Source: Flagellimonas aquimarina (GTDB taxonomy: Bacteria; Bacteroidota; Bacteroidia; Flavobacteriales; Flavobacteriaceae). From it: 64,000 nucleotides of DNA. Location: the NCBI RefSeq assembly GCF_003149745.1, contig NZ_QGEG01000002.1:1302001-1366000 (forward strand), written 5' to 3'. Positions within the stretch are counted from its first letter, which is position 1; each line of letters opens with the position of its first letter. This document shows, piece by piece, positions 32,794 to 41,980 of the stretch. The translations under genes were made by a program, and so were the position numbers. A model generated the notes under the pieces. The model ran no database searches and had not been told where the DNA came from. It saw nothing but the letters and a program-made list of their open reading frames with translations.

Positions 32794-33639
32794 TTAAAGT
32801 GCTCCCCATTCTTTCAAAGAATCTTTGTTCATTTTAACATAATCATTGTTCCCTGCAGCTTCAGATGCGGCTAGTGATTTTTTAGCAGTTTCAATAGCTG
32901 CTTTCTTATCTCCTGCCTTAGCATAAATCAAAGACTGTTGACGTAGCTGCCAAAATCTAGGCTCCTCAGTCATCGACATTGCTTTTTCCATCCATTCTTT
33001 AGCTTTAGAAATATCTTTGTCCTCATTCAGGTAATAAACTGCCGCAGTGTAATAATCCCCTGCGCTAGGTCCTGCCAATGTGTTTTCAATATCCTTAAGT
33101 ACTGCTGCATCAGAAGGAACAGTAAAAGGCACAGCAACATATGCTTTCTCCCAGATAAATCCTAAGTTAGCCCCTGTGGTCGTTAAATCATCAATACTAA
33201 TGGTAAATGTCTCTACTGGCATGGACATTGGATAAACCTTAACCATTGCTTTCGCAGCTACCTTGCTATCATCCCATTCTCTGGGAGTTCCACCTCCTTG
33301 GGTATCTGTATAAAAGAATACCTCCCAATTAGATTCGCCAGGTTTTGTAAAAACTGAGTATGTCCCAGCTTTAACTTCTTGGTCAGCTATAGCAACATCA
33401 GTGCTAAAACTAACTTTTGTGTAAGCGTTAGCTCCTGTTCTCCATAATTTGTTATAAGGAACCAAGTCTCCAAAAATTGTTCTTCCTCGCATGGAAGGTC
33501 TAGAATAATCCACAGTAACATCAGTTAAACCAACCTTCTGTTCCAATTTGGATGCAGGACTTGGAGCTGGAGTTGTAATCTGGGCTTCCATCGATAAGGA
33601 AACAGATACAACACATAGTAATAAGAGTAATTTTTTCAT
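32794..33639 (-). CDS. Secreted DUF2911 protein
   Basis: 281 residues. The signal peptide is MKKLLLLLCVVSVSLSMEAQ. The DUF2911 part spans about 35-190: VDYSRPSMRGRTIFGDLVPY, LWRTGANAYTKVSFSTDV, AGTYSVFTKPGESNWEVFFY. A helical tail of about 90 residues (DYYTAAVYYLNEDKDISKAK onward) resembles tetratricopeptide-like repeats. The family is abundant in Bacteroidota and its function unknown. A candidate -7 box lies 30 bases upstream. It converges on the symporter across a shared terminator. Confidence 0.88.
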   Translation of the reverse strand: MKKLLLLLCVVSVSLSMEAQITTPAPSPASKLEQKVGLTDVTVDYSRPSMRGRTIFGDLVPYNKLWRTGANAYTKVSFSTDVAIADQEVKAGTYSVFTKPGESNWEVFFYTDTQGGGTPREWDDSKVAAKAMVKVYPMSMPVETFTISIDDLTTTGANLGFIWEKAYVAVPFTVPSDAAVLKDIENTLAGPSAGDYYTAAVYYLNEDKDISKAKEWMEKAMSMTEEPRFWQLRQQSLIYAKAGDKKAAIETAKKSLAASEAAGNNDYVKMNKDSLKEWGAL

Positions 33640-33668
33640 TAGAAAGTGTTTTAGATTTGTTAGTGCAA

Positions 33669-33676
33669 CAAAGCTA
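33669..33676 (-). promoter_or_regulatory. Candidate -7 box (TAGCTTTG) for the DUF2911 gene
   Basis: TAGCTTTG on the minus strand matches TAnnTTTG and lies 29 bases before the ATG at 33639, leaving a short leader. No perfect -33 TTG at the standard distance. Confidence 0.4.
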
Positions 33677-33809
33677 AATATAAAGCAATGTTAGCATTGT
33701 TAAGAAACCCTTAAAAGAGTCTTTTAATGATAGGCAGATTCTCTTCTCTTATCTCGTCTAAAAAAATTCTTGAAAAGCGGAAAAATATTTTGTTTAACTA
33801 TTTATGTTT

Positions 33810-33837
33810 TTTGTTAAACAATTTGAGCCTATCTTTG
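33810..33837 (+). promoter_or_regulatory. Promoter of the SRPBCC-SDR-photolyase operon
   Basis: TATCTTTG (33830-33837) matches the -7 consensus; a TTTG ends at 33813, 16 bases upstream, slightly closer than the ideal 19. The ATG at 33851 follows after 13 bases, so the leader would be very short. Confidence 0.5.
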
Positions 33838-33850
33838 TAAAAATTCTCAG

Positions 33851-34348
33851 ATGAAATTATATCAACTCCGTTCAACCCAAATATTGCCCATATCCAAACA
33901 AGCGGCATGGGATTTTCTGTCCAGTCCCAATAACTTGAAGGTAATAACTCCGGACCACATGGGGTTCCAAATATTATCTGGAGCAGAGAAGCCTATGTTT
34001 CCAGGGCAAATTATTCAATACATTGTAAAACCGTTTCCTTTTTTCAATACGAAATGGGTAACAGAAATTACCCACATGATGAAGGGCGAATACTTTGTTG
34101 ATGAGCAGCGTTTTGGTCCTTATGCACTTTGGCATCACAAGCATTTTATAAAAGAAGTCGATGGAGGTGTACTAATGGAAGATATTATTGATTACAAACT
34201 TCCTTTCGGAATTTTGGGTCAGTTGGCCTATCCGATTATCGTTAAAAAACAATTGCGAGAAATTTTTAAATATCGTGAGCAAAAACTAATTGAGCTTTTT
34301 GGAAAAGTAGAAGGCAAATCCAACACGCTGGAATTAAAATCAATTTAA
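33851..34348 (+). CDS. SRPBCC (START/polyketide cyclase-like) protein
   Basis: 165 residues. The family pattern is clear: QLRSTQILPISKQAAWDFLS at the N-terminus, the strand pair around ITPDHMGFQILSG, and a long C-terminal helix (VKKQLREIFKYREQKLIELF). Proteins of this type bind hydrophobic ligands. It is first in a three-gene operon with an SDR oxidoreductase (4-base gap) and a DNA photolyase (1-base overlap), a trio I recall seeing in other Bacteroidota, probably linked to light or UV exposure. The ligand is unknown. Confidence 0.83.
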   Translation: MKLYQLRSTQILPISKQAAWDFLSSPNNLKVITPDHMGFQILSGAEKPMFPGQIIQYIVKPFPFFNTKWVTEITHMMKGEYFVDEQRFGPYALWHHKHFIKEVDGGVLMEDIIDYKLPFGILGQLAYPIIVKKQLREIFKYREQKLIELFGKVEGKSNTLELKSI

Positions 34349-34352
34349 AGAA

Positions 34353-35045
34353 ATGAAAAAGAATATTTTACTAATTGGCGGGTCTCATGGTATTGGTTTT
34401 GAAATGGCCAAAACTCTTATGGAAGAAAACACGGTTTATATTGCTTCAAGAACAAATGAAGAAATAGAAAACTTGGGTGCAAATCATATTTCTTTTGATG
34501 CCAAGACAGATTTATTAGATCAAAACCAGCTTCCTGAAGAAATTCATGGATTTGCATATTGTCCGGGCAGTATAAATTTAAAACCCTTCAAAATGCTGTC
34601 TGTTGATACTTTTAAAGAGGATATGCATCTAAATTTCTTCTCCCTGGTAAATGTTGTCAAAACAATAATCCCAAGAATGGCCGAAGGTTCAAGTATGGTT
34701 TTTTTTAGTACTGTAGCTGTTGGTACGGGAATGCCTTTTCATACAAGTGTTGCAGCGGCTAAAGGTGCTATTGAGGGCTTTGCTAAGTCTATGGCAGCAG
34801 AATATGCCCCAAAAATACGAGTCAATACCATTGCACCATCATTAGTAGATACCTCACTGGCAAAGCGTTTGCTCAATAATGACAAGAAAAAGGAACTAAT
34901 GTCAGAAAGACATCCATTAAAAAGATATGGAGAAAAAGCAGATATTGCCAACTTGGCGGTCTTTCTATTAAGCGAAAAAAGTACTTGGATTACCGGTCAA
35001 ATTTTAGGGGTTGATGGAGGAATGTCCACTTTGAACGTAAACTAA
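34353..35045 (+). CDS. Short-chain dehydrogenase/reductase
   Basis: 230 residues. The cofactor motif is LIGGSHGIGFEMAKTL near residue 6; the catalytic Ser lies in VFFSTVAVGTGM. Where a YxxxK is expected, the sequence reads HTSVAAAKGAIEGFAKS, with His/Thr in place of Tyr, so the catalytic Tyr seems missing while the Lys remains. GQILGVDGGMSTL ends the fold. The NAD(P)-binding shape is secure but a normal SDR reaction is in doubt. The stop codon shares one base with the photolyase ATG. Confidence 0.88.
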   Translation: MKKNILLIGGSHGIGFEMAKTLMEENTVYIASRTNEEIENLGANHISFDAKTDLLDQNQLPEEIHGFAYCPGSINLKPFKMLSVDTFKEDMHLNFFSLVNVVKTIIPRMAEGSSMVFFSTVAVGTGMPFHTSVAAAKGAIEGFAKSMAAEYAPKIRVNTIAPSLVDTSLAKRLLNNDKKKELMSERHPLKRYGEKADIANLAVFLLSEKSTWITGQILGVDGGMSTLNVN

Positions 35046-36355
35046 TGAAGAAAACGGTTTGTATATTTTGGTTTCGAAGAGATTTGCGTTTAGACGACAA
35101 CGTTGGGTTATATCAAGCTTTGAAATCCAAACATCCAGTTTTACCCATTTTCATTTTTGATACTGAAATTCTTGAAAAACTACCTAAAAGTGATGCGAGG
35201 GTTTCTTTTTTCTATGGACAACTACAAACGATGAGAAAAGAGCTGCAGATCAAATTTAAAAGTGGTATAGCCATGTATAAGGGCGATCCACTTTCAGTTT
35301 TTGAGCAACTTATAAAAGAATTTACAATTGATTCCGTCTTCACCAATAACGATTACGAACCCTATGCTAGAGACCGTGATCTTCAGGTTGAATTGTTTTT
35401 GGAGAAAAATGACATAAACTTCCAGACATTTAAAGACCAGGTCATTTTTGAAAAGAACGATGTCCTAAAAAATGATGGAAATCCATACGTGGTATACACA
35501 CCATATAAAAACCGCTGGAAAGAAAACTTTGATCCATCTCTACATTTGGTAGACTATGATACGTTTTCGCACTTTCATAATCTTTATAAGAACACAAATC
35601 TGCCAAATATCCAGCTCAATGATATAGGTTTTGAGCCTTCCAGCATAAAAGTACCTGATTTTAACATTGAGCCCAGACTCATTCAACAATATGAAGAAAC
35701 TCGTAATTTTCCGGCAAAGGAAAACGGTACCTCTAGGTTGGGACCTCACCTAAGGTTTGGAACAGTTTCTATACGCAAAATGATGAAAAAGGCAATTGAC
35801 GAAGAAAACGAAGTGTTCTGGAACGAATTGATTTGGCGTGAGTTTTTCATGCAAATCTTATGGCATTTTCCAAAGACAGTGAACAATTCTTTCAAACCGA
35901 AATACGACAGAATAGTTTGGAGAAACAATGAACAAGAATTTGAACTTTGGAGAAAGGGGCATACCGGTTACCCCCTTGTAGATGCGGGCATGAGAGAGTT
36001 AAATTCAACAGGCTACATGCACAACAGAGTACGTATGTTGGTCGCAAGCTTTCTCTGTAAACATCTTTTAATAGATTGGCGCTGGGGAGAAGCTTATTTT
36101 GCTGAAAAGTTATTGGATTATGACCTTGCCAGTAACATTGGTAACTGGCAATGGGCCTCTGGCAGCGGAGTGGATGCTGCACCATATTTTAGAATATTCA
36201 ACCCCACTACACAGGTGGATAAATTTGATAAGCAAAAGGAATACATCAACAAATGGGTTCCTGAGCTTCAAGACCTTACCTATCCTCCAAAAATGGTCGA
36301 CCACAAAATGGCGCGGGAGCGCTGTTTAAAAGTTTACAAAGAAGCTGTAGGTTAA
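35045..36355 (+). CDS. phrB: Deoxyribodipyrimidine photolyase
   Basis: 436 residues, a full class I photolyase/cryptochrome. The N-terminal alpha/beta domain for the antenna cofactor starts at VCIFWFRRDLRLDDNVGLYQ. The FAD domain includes SRLGPHLRFGTVSIRKM, FWNELIWREFF, GHTGYPLVDAGMRELNSTGY, MHNRVRMLVASFL and DYDLASNIGNWQWASGSGVD. CPD repair of UV-damaged DNA is the likely job. It is third in the SRPBCC-SDR-photolyase operon, with TAATG coupling to the SDR gene. It could act as a cryptochrome-like receptor, but the DNA-repair motifs are intact. Confidence 0.92.
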   Translation: MKKTVCIFWFRRDLRLDDNVGLYQALKSKHPVLPIFIFDTEILEKLPKSDARVSFFYGQLQTMRKELQIKFKSGIAMYKGDPLSVFEQLIKEFTIDSVFTNNDYEPYARDRDLQVELFLEKNDINFQTFKDQVIFEKNDVLKNDGNPYVVYTPYKNRWKENFDPSLHLVDYDTFSHFHNLYKNTNLPNIQLNDIGFEPSSIKVPDFNIEPRLIQQYEETRNFPAKENGTSRLGPHLRFGTVSIRKMMKKAIDEENEVFWNELIWREFFMQILWHFPKTVNNSFKPKYDRIVWRNNEQEFELWRKGHTGYPLVDAGMRELNSTGYMHNRVRMLVASFLCKHLLIDWRWGEAYFAEKLLDYDLASNIGNWQWASGSGVDAAPYFRIFNPTTQVDKFDKQKEYINKWVPELQDLTYPPKMVDHKMARERCLKVYKEAVG

Positions 36356-36471
36356 CTCTTTTTCAGTATTTTTAGTATTCGTTTTTGTCCTTTAGGTTTC
36401 TTCCTATTTAAATCAATGATTTACCTAATGATAATGACTTTCTAAATACAGACTAATTCAAACATTATAAA

Positions 36472-37899
36472 ATGAAAAAATCAACTACCCTAGTGCTTCT
36501 TTGCTTGCTTTCCATACATGTGTCAGCACAAAAAATGAATTCAAACAAAAAGGCAATTGTTGCCTCTGTTGAAACACATAAAGAAAATCTGATTAAGATA
36601 AGTGATTCTATTTGGGCACTTGCCGAAACAGCATTTAACGAATCTAAATCTGCCGAGGTTTTGGCAGATTATGCAGAAAAAAACGGATTGGAGGTAACTA
36701 GAGGCGTAGCAGATATTCCCACTGCATTCACAGCCACGTATGGGTCAGGAAAACCTGTCATAAGTGTATTGGGTGAGTTTGACGCACTACCTGGTCTTTC
36801 TCAGAAAACAGAGCCTACTAAAAACCCAAGGATTGATGGAGCACCCGGCCATGGATGCGGACACAACATGTTTGGTGCGGCCAGTTTAGGGGCTGCAATA
36901 GCCATAAAGGAGCAAATAGAAGCGGGTAAATTAAAAGGTACTGTAAAATTCTTGGGAACACCTGCGGAGGAAAAGTTTTTTGCAAAAGTTTGGATGGTAG
37001 AAGCAGGACTTTGGGATGATGTAGATGTAAATGTAAGCTGGCATCCAGGAGCCAATATAGAAGCCGATGTACAGAGTGGACTTTCTCTAATAGATTTTAT
37101 AGTGGAGTTCTATGGACAAGCGGCCCATGCCTCTGCAGATCCATGGAATGGGCGCAGCGCATCTGATGCCCTAGAACTTTATACAACAGGTATGAACTAT
37201 TATAGAGAGCACATAATGCCCACATCTAGAATTCATTATCATATTCAAGATGGTGGACAAGTTGTAAATGTAGTGCCAGATTATTCTAAAATTTGGGTGC
37301 GGGTTCGTGATCCTAAACGTAAAGTAATGTTACCTACCTATGAACGAGTTAAAAAAATGGCAGAAGGAGCTGCAATTATGGCCAATGTAGATTACAAAAT
37401 ATCCTTAGTTTCTGGAATTTATGAGGTTTTGGTAAATAGAGCGGGAGGAGAAATCATGCAGAAGAATTTAGAACTTTTGGGACCAATTTCTTATACGGAA
37501 GATGAAGTTGCATTCGGCAAGGCCATACAAAAAGCAACCGGCAAACCGGAAATTGGAATGGACAGTAGTGTAGAGCCTTTGAGAGAAACAGAAAAAAGCC
37601 CAGGGGGTGGTTCTACAGATGTAGGTGATGTAAGTTGGAATGTTCCAAACATTAACCTAAGTGTAACCGTAGCCCCAAAAGATACTCCTTGGCATTCATG
37701 GGCAGTTGTTGCATGTGGTGGTATGAGCATAGGTCATAAAGGAATGATTTACGCATCCAAAGCAATGGCTATGACAATGGCAGATTTGTTCGAAAACCCA
37801 AAATTGGTGGATAAAGTTAAAGAAGAGTATAAAACCAGAAAAGGAAACGAAAAATATGAAGCCATGATCGATGGCCCTCCACCAATTGGAAAAAACTAA
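36472..37899 (+). CDS. Secreted M20-family amidohydrolase (AbgB-like)
   Basis: 475 residues with signal peptide (TLVLLCLLSIHVSAQ). Metal-binding and family motifs: VLGEFDALPGLSQKTEP near 100, GHGCGHNMFGAASLGAAIA near 125, and GTPAEEKFFAKVWMVEAGLW near 160. The lid region has IDFIVEFYGQAAHASADPWN, and GGSTDVGDVSWNVP near 380. This pattern is shared with the B subunit of p-aminobenzoyl-glutamate hydrolase and related aminoacyl hydrolases. It is probably periplasmic. It starts a run of three same-strand genes. Confidence 0.88.
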   Translation: MKKSTTLVLLCLLSIHVSAQKMNSNKKAIVASVETHKENLIKISDSIWALAETAFNESKSAEVLADYAEKNGLEVTRGVADIPTAFTATYGSGKPVISVLGEFDALPGLSQKTEPTKNPRIDGAPGHGCGHNMFGAASLGAAIAIKEQIEAGKLKGTVKFLGTPAEEKFFAKVWMVEAGLWDDVDVNVSWHPGANIEADVQSGLSLIDFIVEFYGQAAHASADPWNGRSASDALELYTTGMNYYREHIMPTSRIHYHIQDGGQVVNVVPDYSKIWVRVRDPKRKVMLPTYERVKKMAEGAAIMANVDYKISLVSGIYEVLVNRAGGEIMQKNLELLGPISYTEDEVAFGKAIQKATGKPEIGMDSSVEPLRETEKSPGGGSTDVGDVSWNVPNINLSVTVAPKDTPWHSWAVVACGGMSIGHKGMIYASKAMAMTMADLFENPKLVDKVKEEYKTRKGNEKYEAMIDGPPPIGKN

Positions 37900-37971
37900 A
37901 TTAGCTAGTCGAATTCTGCAAAGTAAGAGGAAACAAAAGGAAACTCTATAAACCATAAGGTAAATAGTAAA

Positions 37972-38856
37972 ATGAAGAAGTATGTAGTGGTATTAGCCAT
38001 GGGATTGTTTGCGCAGTCCTATGGTCAACAAAGTCAACTGTCTCTTTTTGATAACCTAATCGGGAAAACTTGGAAGTCCGAAGGAACATGGGGTGATGGC
38101 TCAAAATTTAAACAAGAAATTGAGTTTAAGTACAGCTTGGACAGTACACTAATTGTTTCAGAGGCCTTAGGTTTCACAAACAAAGAACAAACAGATTATG
38201 GTCCTAGAAATCATGGTATCAGAAAGTTTGATAAACAATCAAACACCATTAAATTCTGGGAGTTTGATGTTTTTGGGGGAGTGACCGAAGGTACTGTTAG
38301 AAGCAAAGGCAAAGATATTATTTACACCTACGCCTATGGTGAATCCACAGTTACAGATTATTGGCAATATGTAGATGCATATACCTATAATCTCACTATT
38401 GGGGATTTTGAAAATGGCCAATGGAAACAAAAGTATTTAAGTGCTCAGTACATCGCTCCTAAAAAGAACAAAGTGAGTTTCGATTTTGACCACCAATCTC
38501 TTGTAGTGACCAATTTGATGAAAACCGGAGATTTTTACAAAGATGTTTTTGGTTTTGAGGAAATTCCACACCCAGAGCGAAAACCTGGATTTAGATGGTT
38601 CAACATTTATGGAAACTCCCAATTGCACTTGATCAAGAAAGATGTTATTGAGTTCAAAAAAGATAAAAGCATTCATTTATGTCTGTCCATACAAAATTTA
38701 GAAGGTTTCATTGAGCGTTTAATTTTAAAAGAAATTGACTTTTATGATTGGCCTGGCAATAAAGGTTCTGTAACCGATAGAGCCGATGGTGTAAAGCAGA
38801 TTTATATACAAGATCCAGAAGGCTATTGGATAGAAATAAACACAGCAAAACATTAA
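37972..38856 (+). CDS. Secreted protein combining a lipocalin-like domain and a VOC domain
   Basis: 294 residues. A signal peptide (VVVLAMGLFAQSYGQ) is followed by a beta-barrel-like domain (about 20-160; LFDNLIGKTWKSEGTWGDGS, FWEFDVFGGVTEGTVRSKG), similar to DUF1579-type proteins. The C-terminal 130 residues form a VOC domain (VVTNLMKTGDFYKDVFGFEE through YIQDPEGYWIEINTAKH, with a Glu metal ligand at the end). The fusion is unusual. It ends 2 bases before the pirin ATG, so co-translation is likely. Substrate unknown. Confidence 0.78.
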   Translation: MKKYVVVLAMGLFAQSYGQQSQLSLFDNLIGKTWKSEGTWGDGSKFKQEIEFKYSLDSTLIVSEALGFTNKEQTDYGPRNHGIRKFDKQSNTIKFWEFDVFGGVTEGTVRSKGKDIIYTYAYGESTVTDYWQYVDAYTYNLTIGDFENGQWKQKYLSAQYIAPKKNKVSFDFDHQSLVVTNLMKTGDFYKDVFGFEEIPHPERKPGFRWFNIYGNSQLHLIKKDVIEFKKDKSIHLCLSIQNLEGFIERLILKEIDFYDWPGNKGSVTDRADGVKQIYIQDPEGYWIEINTAKH

Positions 38857-38858
38857 TT

Positions 38859-39863
38859 ATGAAAGATGCTATCCTACAAACATTTCCTTTAGGGTTTCCA
38901 TGGCAAACTCAGGACCCCTTTCTTTTTTGTGTATATCATTTGGACCATTACCCAAAAGGGACAAACGACATGGGTCCCGACCCATTGCTTTTGAAAGGCA
39001 GGAACATAGGAAATGATTTTACCATAAAAGATGGGTGGCGCATGTATCATGGGCAAACAATACCCGGATTTCCCTACCACCCGCATCGTGGTTTCGAAAC
39101 CATAACCATTGTAAACAAAGGATACTGTGACCATTCCGATTCTTTAGGGGCTGCTGGAAGGTTTGGTGAAGGTGATACACAGTGGATGACCGCAGGAAGC
39201 GGGGTACAACATTCAGAAATGTTTCCGTTACTGAACATGGATAAAGCCAATCCGTTAGAGCTTTTTCAAATTTGGTTGAATTTGCCCAAAGTAGACAAGT
39301 TTGTGGACCCACACTTTAAAATGCTTTGGCATGAAGACATTCCAGTTATTGATGAAGGAAATGCCCAAATAAAGGTTGTTGCGGGAAATTACAAGAATAC
39401 CCAAGCCAATGCTCCTGCACCAAATTCATGGGCAGCTAAGCCAGAGAATGAAGTGGCCATTTGGAACATTCATGCGGATGCCAATACCGAATACACCCTG
39501 CCCAAAGCAAACACACTAGTTACTCGGACTTTGTATTTTTATGAAGGTTCCGAAATCTATTTTGGAGATAAAAAGGTGAATCCCAACTTTGGAATCGCGC
39601 TGGATCCTTCCAAAGATGTAACCATAACAATAGGTTCAGAAAATGCGCACTTTCTAGTATTGCAAGGAAAACCCATTGATGAACCTGTGGCCAAGTATGG
39701 TCCTTTCGTGATGAATACCGATCAGGAGATTCAGCAAGCTATGGAAGAATACCGTTTAACCCAATTTGGTGGCTGGCCTTGGCCCTACCCTGATAACGTC
39801 CATGATAAGGAAAAAGGGCGTTTTGCGCTTTATCCAGATGGGAAATTAGTGGAGAAAAATTAG
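38859..39863 (+). CDS. Pirin-family cupin protein
   Basis: About 334 residues from the ATG at 38859 (a TTG 11 codons upstream is less likely). Pirin's N-terminal cupin carries metal-ligand His residues: FPYHPHRGFETITIVNKGY near residue 67, and GSGVQHSEMFP near 115. The second cupin half holds LFQIWLNLP and WHEDIPVI. Pirins act as quercetinases or redox-sensing cofactors. It is last in the same-strand run, 3 bases after the VOC-fusion gene, and is followed by an inverted repeat that may end transcription. Confidence 0.88.
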   Translation: MKDAILQTFPLGFPWQTQDPFLFCVYHLDHYPKGTNDMGPDPLLLKGRNIGNDFTIKDGWRMYHGQTIPGFPYHPHRGFETITIVNKGYCDHSDSLGAAGRFGEGDTQWMTAGSGVQHSEMFPLLNMDKANPLELFQIWLNLPKVDKFVDPHFKMLWHEDIPVIDEGNAQIKVVAGNYKNTQANAPAPNSWAAKPENEVAIWNIHADANTEYTLPKANTLVTRTLYFYEGSEIYFGDKKVNPNFGIALDPSKDVTITIGSENAHFLVLQGKPIDEPVAKYGPFVMNTDQEIQQAMEEYRLTQFGGWPWPYPDNVHDKEKGRFALYPDGKLVEKN

Positions 39864-39884
39864 ACCTTTTCCTACGCATTCTAG

Positions 39885-39925
39885 TTTTCAAAGTCTTTGC
39901 TTGATAATTTAAGGGACTTTGAAAA
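39885..39925. terminator. Long inverted repeat downstream of the pirin gene
   Basis: TTTTCAAAGTC (39885-39895) and GACTTTGAAAA (39915-39925) are perfectly complementary over 11 bases with a 19-base loop. It follows the pirin stop by 21 bases and could end transcription, but the U-tract is weak. Confidence 0.5.
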
Positions 39926-39960
39926 TAATTCTTCATAAATTAATGCCAGCCAGAACCTAT

Positions 39961-39987
39961 CGAATAGAAATTGAACTACTCTATTCG
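39961..39987. promoter_or_regulatory. Inverted repeat before the LytS-type kinase gene
   Basis: CGAATAGA (39961-39968) and TCTATTCG (39980-39987) pair over 8 bases around an 11-base spacer, 16 bases before the ATG at 40004. It could be an operator or a hairpin covering translation initiation. Confidence 0.4.
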
Positions 39988-40003
39988 GTCAAGCATATAT
40001 TAC

Positions 40004-41977
40004 ATGAAGATGTCCCGTTTATCCATTTATTCCATCCTTATCTTTTTTTTTATAGTGAATGTCTGTTTTTCTCAAACAAAAAAAATTGACAGTCTTCGAA
40101 ACTTACTAAAAAATGCCAATGACACAACACAGGTTAATATATTTAGAGGTTTATCGAAAAGTTTTCGGTTTCAGGATACTGAAAAAGCAATTGAATACGG
40201 TTTAAAAAGTTTAGAAAGGTCTAGGCAAATCAACTTTACAAAAGGAGAAATCAAAGCGTTATACGATCTTGGATTAACCCATGGCATGACAGGCAACTAT
40301 CCCGAATCTTTAGATTTTTTTAATAAGTGTCTTTCCATTTCAAAAAAAAATAAAGATTACTTATATATAAAAATGGTATATAATTCTCTTGGAATTGTAT
40401 ATAAGCGTATAGGTGACTATCCAACAAGTAAAAGCTACTACCTAAAGACCCTCAAACTTGTGGATTCATTAAACCTTACCTATGATGTTTCTTCAGCCTA
40501 TTCCAATCTAGGTATTCTATATGATTTAATGGGCGAACCAGATATGGCAATTGAAAGTTATGAAAAGGCGCTCGAAATATATAAAGGGCCTGATCGGAAA
40601 AAATTGGAAAATAATGTGCAAACAAATATTGCCATAATCGATTTTAACAAAGAGAATTATAAAGCTGCTCTTGACAAGTTCTTGAGAAGGCAGGCCTACG
40701 CAAAAAAACAAAATGACAAAATAACCTTGTGCATAGGTTATTCCAATATTGGAGCTTGCTATTTAAATCTAGGGCAATGGGATGCTGCGGAGACAAACTT
40801 TAACAAAGCATTTGAACTTGCCGAACAACTTTCATTAAAACAACAGATTCCGGTAATCTATAATGGTCTTGCAGATCTAATGTTGAAACAGCGAAAATAT
40901 AAAGAGGCCATTCAATACTCAAACAAAAATATTGAAGCCTTGAACTCATTGGAGGGTAGTTTCGAACAAAAAAGAGAAGCTCACCAAAAAGCCTATGAAA
41001 TTTATGAGGCTGACAATCAGCTAAAAACAGCAATATTACATTTAAACAAAACCATGGCCTTTAAGGATAGCCTTATGAATGAAACCAAGGTCAGGGAAAT
41101 ACAAAACCTGCAGATACAGCACGATGTTTATGTAAAAGATAGGGAAATTGAGGCGAATGAGCTGCAACTAACATTGCTCAATACTAGAGTGCTCCAAAAT
41201 AGGAAACGGATGATATATTTTATCGTTATTTCAATCTTGCTATTGCTCTCTGCAAGCCTATTATTTTTTAGATATCGAAGTAAACAAAAATCAAATGCCC
41301 TACTACGTGAAAAAAACTCATTGATTTCCGAACAGAAAAAGGTGATTGAGGAAATAAATGCCGAATTGGAAAAACGAATGCTCCGAGCCCAGATGAATCC
41401 ACATTTTATTTTTAATTCACTTAGTTCTATTCAGTACCTAATCTCTTCCAACGATAAAAAAAGAGCGTTAATCTATCTATCTAAATTCTCAAAATTGCTT
41501 CGCCAAGTTCTGGAAAGTTCTATCAACATAAATTTGGTGTTAAATGAAGAGATTGAGCTTTTAAAAATTTATATTGAATTGGAAGCACTAAGATTTGACA
41601 ATTCTTTCAGTTATACTTTTACTATTCATGATGATTTAGATATCTATGAATATGAGGTGCCTATGCTCCTTGTTCAGCCTTATATAGAAAATGCGATTAT
41701 TCATGGGTTAATGCAAAAAAAAGGTTCAAAACATCTAACGGTTTCATTCAAGGGTATAAAAGACTATATTGAATGTATTATTGAGGACAACGGTGTTGGT
41801 TTAACCTCAAAAACAGTTAAAAAAACAGCTAAACACCCCTCAAGGGGAATGTCTATCACAGCCAAACGGATTAATGCCCTGAAGGAATTTTCCAATCAAG
41901 AATTGGTAACCGTTCAAAATCTTGAAAATGAAGGGTGCAATGGTACAAGGGTTACCATTTTAATACCAAAGAACTAA
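40004..41977 (+). CDS. TPR sensor histidine kinase of LytS type
   Basis: About 657 residues. Start ATG at 40004, ahead of the signal/anchor SIYSILIFFFIVNVCFSQ; a TTG at 39971 is an alternative. Tetratricopeptide repeats run from about 40 to 330 (KSYYLKTLKLVDSLNLTYDV, AIESYEKALEIYKG), then a membrane helix (MIYFIVISILLLLSASLLFF) and a coiled coil. The His_kinase domain has phospho-acceptor His467 in QMNPHFIFNSLSSIQ, and the ATPase N box is LLVQPYIENAIIHGL. Such kinases pair with LytTR regulators; none is adjacent here. It converges on murA with a 3-base gap. Confidence 0.92.
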   Translation: MKMSRLSIYSILIFFFIVNVCFSQTKKIDSLRNLLKNANDTTQVNIFRGLSKSFRFQDTEKAIEYGLKSLERSRQINFTKGEIKALYDLGLTHGMTGNYPESLDFFNKCLSISKKNKDYLYIKMVYNSLGIVYKRIGDYPTSKSYYLKTLKLVDSLNLTYDVSSAYSNLGILYDLMGEPDMAIESYEKALEIYKGPDRKKLENNVQTNIAIIDFNKENYKAALDKFLRRQAYAKKQNDKITLCIGYSNIGACYLNLGQWDAAETNFNKAFELAEQLSLKQQIPVIYNGLADLMLKQRKYKEAIQYSNKNIEALNSLEGSFEQKREAHQKAYEIYEADNQLKTAILHLNKTMAFKDSLMNETKVREIQNLQIQHDVYVKDREIEANELQLTLLNTRVLQNRKRMIYFIVISILLLLSASLLFFRYRSKQKSNALLREKNSLISEQKKVIEEINAELEKRMLRAQMNPHFIFNSLSSIQYLISSNDKKRALIYLSKFSKLLRQVLESSININLVLNEEIELLKIYIELEALRFDNSFSYTFTIHDDLDIYEYEVPMLLVQPYIENAIIHGLMQKKGSKHLTVSFKGIKDYIECIIEDNGVGLTSKTVKKTAKHPSRGMSITAKRINALKEFSNQELVTVQNLENEGCNGTRVTILIPKN

Positions 41978-41980
41978 AAA

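Noticed and set aside
33686..33699. CAATG-TTAG-CATTG inverted repeat upstream of DUF2911
   Set aside because: The stem is 5 bases and AT-rich; such repeats are common by chance and it fits no terminator or known operator.
36409..36423. TAAATC-AAT-GATTTA inverted repeat before the M20 gene
   Set aside because: Short and AT-only in large part; expected by chance in this base composition.
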